Of a stretch of DNA of 9,385 nt, positions 6,844-9,385 are shown piece by piece. The number at the start of each line of letters is the position of its first letter. The first letter of the stretch is position 1. The notes under the pieces were generated by a model. That model worked only from the letters and a program-made list of their open reading frames with translations. It did not search any database and was not told the DNA's origin. Location: the NCBI GenBank assembly GCA_023428805.1, contig JAEYWW010000246.1:1-9385 (forward strand), written 5' to 3'. The translations under genes were made by a program, and so were the position numbers. This DNA is from Armatimonadota bacterium. Its GTDB lineage: Bacteria; Armatimonadota; Fimbriimonadia; Fimbriimonadales; Fimbriimonadaceae.

Positions 6844-8164
6844 TCTCTTCGCTGACTTCTCCCGGCATCGGTCGCCCCATGGCAAGCCGCAGCTTCACAT
6901 CCGAAATGTAGGAATCGTAGACAGCGTTCACATAATTTGATTCGGCCGTGGCGAGAGTGACCTGAGCCGTCAAAACTTCAATCAAGTTGGATGCGCCCTT
7001 CTCAAAGCTCTCCTGGGCGAATCGGTAGTTCTCTCTCGCCGCTTCGAGAGCGGAGCGGGCCGCCTCAAGCCGCAGAAGGTTCTGGGAATACTCCTTGTAC
7101 GCCGATTCAATCTCTGCTGTGGCTTCCCGCTCGGTTTGAATCAGATTCGAGACCTGCGCCTCCAGAGTCAACTGCTCGACCCGAATGTTCTCCTTGCTGC
7201 GCTTGCCATCAAAAAGCGGATAGGTGGCTTGGGCGATCAAAGATGTGCGGTTGAATGGGTCGTTGGTGAAGCTGTGGCGGTACCTCGCCTCGACCGACCA
7301 CTGAAGACCGGCGTCGATCTTGGCGGAGTTGATCGAGAGCTTCTGAGCTTCAACCTGCTTCCGCGTCGCCTCAAGGTCAGCTCGATTGCTGAGCCCATCC
7401 TCAATCGCTCGTTCAAGACTGAACTCCAGAGGCTGCTGCTCGCTTTCGGGCGGAGCCTGAACCTGGGGCGAACTGGTGTAGCTGAGCCCGAGAATTGCCT
7501 TCAAATTAGCCTGGGCGATCTGGACGCCATTCTGCGCCTGAAGGAAGCTCACCTTCGCATTCAACAGATCGGCCTCCGCCTGCTTGAGGTCCTTGCGCGG
7601 AAGGTCGCCAATATCCGGGCGGCTGCGGAACTCTGTCATGTCGTAGACTTTCTGAGCCCGGGAGAGAGCCTGCTCCTGAACCTTCAGCAGTTCCTGGGTT
7701 CGGATGGCTTCATAAAAGGATTGGTGGACGGCGAAAAGCGTTGACCGGAGAGTTTGAAGGGCGTTCAGCTCCGCCGAGTCACGGCTGTAGAGGGCGCGGC
7801 GATAATTGATGTTGCGGTCGCCGCTTTCGAGAAGGATCCAGCTCGCTTCGACAAAAGCTCCCCTCGCGGTGTCGCGTTCATTGCCGCGAAAGAATCCCGT
7901 GAAGGTTTGAGTGGAGGAGTCTTCCTGCGAAACCCCGCCGGAGACGGTGGGCAGAAACGCCGCATAGGTGGCGCGGGCCGCCGCCTTCGCGGACTCATAG
8001 TTCAGATAGGCGGACCTGACTGTGCCGTTATTCAGCCGTGCGAGGCCCAGAGCCTCTTCGATGGTCAGTTGCTGGCTGCTGGCTGGTGTCTGCGCCCAGG
8101 CGCCGACCGCGCCGCTCGTGAGGATCGCAAGAAGGATGGCTCGGCTCGTCCGTGGGTGAATCAT
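6836..8164 (-). CDS. TolC-family outer-membrane efflux protein
   Basis: Outer-membrane channel of the tripartite exporter, 442 residues, first gene of the operon. A Sec signal peptide covers about residues 1-24 (hydrophobic AILLAILTSGAVGAWA, probable cleavage after Ala24 before QTP). There is no lipobox cysteine, so it is not a NodT-type lipoprotein. The mature part is two repeats of the outer membrane efflux (OEP) domain, at about 33-220 and 235-430, each made of long amphipathic helices rich in Ala, Glu and Gln; the sequence TIEEALGLARLNN after the signal peptide and LIEVLTAQVTLATAESNYVNAVYD near the C-terminus are family hallmarks. The start at 8164 has a good Shine-Dalgarno, GAGGG at 8175-8171 with a 6-base spacer. 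The reading frame runs 8 bases into the adaptor gene. Family is certain; the specific transported compound is not indicated. Confidence 0.93.
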   Translation of the reverse strand: MIHPRTSRAILLAILTSGAVGAWAQTPASSQQLTIEEALGLARLNNGTVRSAYLNYESAKAAARATYAAFLPTVSGGVSQEDSSTQTFTGFFRGNERDTARGAFVEASWILLESGDRNINYRRALYSRDSAELNALQTLRSTLFAVHQSFYEAIRTQELLKVQEQALSRAQKVYDMTEFRSRPDIGDLPRKDLKQAEADLLNAKVSFLQAQNGVQIAQANLKAILGLSYTSSPQVQAPPESEQQPLEFSLERAIEDGLSNRADLEATRKQVEAQKLSINSAKIDAGLQWSVEARYRHSFTNDPFNRTSLIAQATYPLFDGKRSKENIRVEQLTLEAQVSNLIQTEREATAEIESAYKEYSQNLLRLEAARSALEAARENYRFAQESFEKGASNLIEVLTAQVTLATAESNYVNAVYDSYISDVKLRLAMGRPMPGEVSEENE

Positions 8165-8292
8165 GAAATGCCCTCAACCGACCATGTTGTCGGAAGACAC
8201 AAGCATATACCGTTCACGCACATAAACCGTTCAGTAGAAAGGGCACGTTGGGCCCAAGGGCGACACTATTTTTGAAAGGTAAAACGCACGTT
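8165..8292. promoter_or_regulatory. Divergent promoter region between tolC-like gene and fbaB
   Basis: This 128-base spacer must contain start signals for the efflux operon (leftward) and fbaB (rightward). It holds three ordered elements. An inverted repeat CCGAC-N6-GTCGG lies at 8178-8193, directly upstream of the tolC Shine-Dalgarno. A 13-base direct repeat CATAWACCGTTCA lies at 8204-8216 and 8221-8233, offset 17 bases with one mismatch. A perfect palindrome TTGGGCCCAA lies at 8248-8257. A TATGCT hexamer on the minus strand (8207-8202) is a possible -10 for the efflux operon, with no convincing -35. TATTTT at 8267-8272 is a weak -10 candidate for fbaB. None of these sites matches an operator that I can name. 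Confidence 0.5.
8274..8279 (+). promoter_or_regulatory. Probable ribosome binding site of fbaB
   Basis: GAAAGG precedes the ATG at 8293 with a 13-base spacer, longer than the usual 5-9 bases. It still favours 8293 over the upstream in-frame TTG at 8248, which lies inside a palindrome and has no purine-rich leader. Homology with E. coli FbaB also begins after 8293. Confidence 0.45.
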
Positions 8293-9378
8293 ATGCCCTC
8301 GACGCCAAGCTTGACCTATGCGCGCATCCAGGAGATTCTCGGCTCGGAAGCCGAATTCCTGCTCAACCACAAGTGCGCGACGATCGACAGGAGACGGCTT
8401 CAGTTGCCAGGGCCGGATTTCACAGACCGCGTGTTCATTCCGACCGACCGCAATTGCCAGGTCCTGCGGAGCATGGAGATGCTTTTCGGGCACGGGCGGC
8501 TGGCTGACACTGGATTTCTGAGCATTCTGCCTGTGGATCAGGGCATCGAGCACAGCGCGGGTGCGAGTTTTGCAAAGAATGCCGACTACTTCGACCCTGA
8601 GAACATCGTCAGGCTCGCCATCGAAGGGGGATGCAACGCCGTCGCTTCAACCCTCGGCGGCCTCGGAATGTGCAGCCGCAAGTACGCGCACAAGATTCCC
8701 TTCATCGTCAAAGTCAACCACAACGAGCTTCTGACCTACCCGAACAAGGCCGACCAGATCATGTTCGCCCAAGTCGAGCAGGCGTGGAACATGGGCGCGG
8801 TCGCCATCGGCGCGACGATCTACTTCGGCAGCGACGAATCAGGACGTCAGATTCAAGAAGTGAGCCATGCGTTCCAGGCCGCGCACGAGCTTGGCATGGC
8901 GACGATCCTCTGGTGCTACCTCCGCAACAATGACTTCAAGAAAGACAAGGACTACCACGTCTCCGCCGACCTGACCGGACAGGCCAACCACCTCGGCGTC
9001 ACCATCGAGGCCGACATCATCAAGCAGAAGATGCCGGAGAACAACGGCGGCTACAAGGCGCTCAACACCGGCGGCTCCAGCTACGGCAAGCTCGACGAGC
9101 GCATCTATACCGAGCTGACGAGCGATCACCCGATCGACCTGACCCGCTATCAGGTGGCCAACTGCTACATGGGCCGCGCCGGCCTCATCAACTCCGGCGG
9201 AGCTTCGGGCGCGAACGACCTGGCCGATGCCGTGAAGACGGCGGTCATCAACAAGCGCGCCGGCGGCATGGGGCTCATCAGCGGGCGCAAGGCGTTCCAG
9301 CGTCCGATGAACGAGGGCGTGAAGCTGCTCAACCTCATCCAGGACGTGTACCTGTGCGACGAGGTCACCATCGCCTGA
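8293..9378 (+). CDS. fbaB: Class I fructose-bisphosphate aldolase, DhnA/FbaB type
   Basis: Cytosolic glycolytic/gluconeogenic enzyme that reversibly splits fructose 1,6-bisphosphate into glyceraldehyde 3-phosphate and dihydroxyacetone phosphate through a Schiff base. The 361 residues fit the DhnA/FbaB TIM-barrel family (E. coli FbaB is 350). Visible signatures: [16 protein letters not shown] at 78-93, with Asp82 the conserved active-site acid; IYFGSDES in the middle of the barrel; ADIIKQKMP at 240-248, where Lys244 is the expected Schiff-base lysine; and the phosphate-binding INSGGASG followed by [22 protein letters not shown] near the C-terminus. The C-terminal third is extremely like E. coli FbaB as I recall it. 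The gene is complete, ends in TGA at 9378, and is transcribed away from the efflux operon with no obvious functional link to it. What follows lies outside the window. Confidence 0.94.
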   Translation: MPSTPSLTYARIQEILGSEAEFLLNHKCATIDRRRLQLPGPDFTDRVFIPTDRNCQVLRSMEMLFGHGRLADTGFLSILPVDQGIEHSAGASFAKNADYFDPENIVRLAIEGGCNAVASTLGGLGMCSRKYAHKIPFIVKVNHNELLTYPNKADQIMFAQVEQAWNMGAVAIGATIYFGSDESGRQIQEVSHAFQAAHELGMATILWCYLRNNDFKKDKDYHVSADLTGQANHLGVTIEADIIKQKMPENNGGYKALNTGGSSYGKLDERIYTELTSDHPIDLTRYQVANCYMGRAGLINSGGASGANDLADAVKTAVINKRAGGMGLISGRKAFQRPMNEGVKLLNLIQDVYLCDEVTIA

Positions 9379-9385
9379 CGCAAGG

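Noticed and set aside
6844..6885. N-terminal extension of the MacA-like adaptor by 14 residues.
   Set aside because: The extension lies inside the tolC-like coding region and adds a charged stretch before the membrane anchor. The ATG at 6843 gives the typical MNKK-hydrophobic start and the 8-base stop/start overlap.

Overview
The window is a chromosomal piece of a diderm (Gram-negative) bacterium of moderately high GC. The diderm call rests on a complete outer-membrane efflux operon. The combination of a Gfo/Idh/MocA oxidoreductase, a split MacAB-type exporter with a very large adaptor, and a DhnA/FbaB-type class I aldolase resembles environmental phyla such as Armatimonadota or Planctomycetota. 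That placement is a low-confidence impression, since no phylogenetic marker is present.

Left edge, minus strand (1-1176): a hipBA-type toxin-antitoxin module. hipB (961-1176) is a small XRE-family DNA-binding antitoxin. hipA (956 down to 1) is a Ser/Thr-kinase toxin whose C-terminus lies beyond the window. By eye this block is lower in GC than the rest and may be an acquired module. The 181-base divergent spacer to the next gene carries four copies of a TCGGGAA motif, three of them about 50 bases apart, which look like a HipB operator array.

Plus strand (1358-3144): a two-gene unit with a Gfo/Idh/MocA family NAD(P)-dependent oxidoreductase followed 2 bases later by a HAD phosphatase of the phosphoglycolate-phosphatase type. 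Substrates are unknown; sugar or sugar-phosphate metabolism is the likely theme.

Minus strand (8164 down to 3149): a compact four-gene operon in the order tolC-like outer-membrane factor, macA-like periplasmic adaptor, MacB-type permease, MacB/LolD-type ATPase. Junctions are an 8-base overlap, a 3-base gap and a 4-base ATGA overlap. Together the four proteins would form a tripartite ABC efflux pump spanning both membranes. The permease and ATPase, fused in E. coli MacB, are separate here. The adaptor's coiled-coil region is about 250 residues, far longer than in E. coli MacA.

Right edge, plus strand (8293-9378): an fbaB/dhnA-type class I fructose-bisphosphate aldolase, divergent from the efflux operon. 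The 128-base spacer between them holds an inverted repeat, a 13-base direct repeat and a 10-base palindrome that may be regulatory sites.

I found no RNA genes, insertion sequences, CRISPR arrays or phage genes. Every protein belongs to a recognisable family. The least explained signals are the hipBA operator array, the adaptor hairpin and the repeats upstream of tolC and fbaB.
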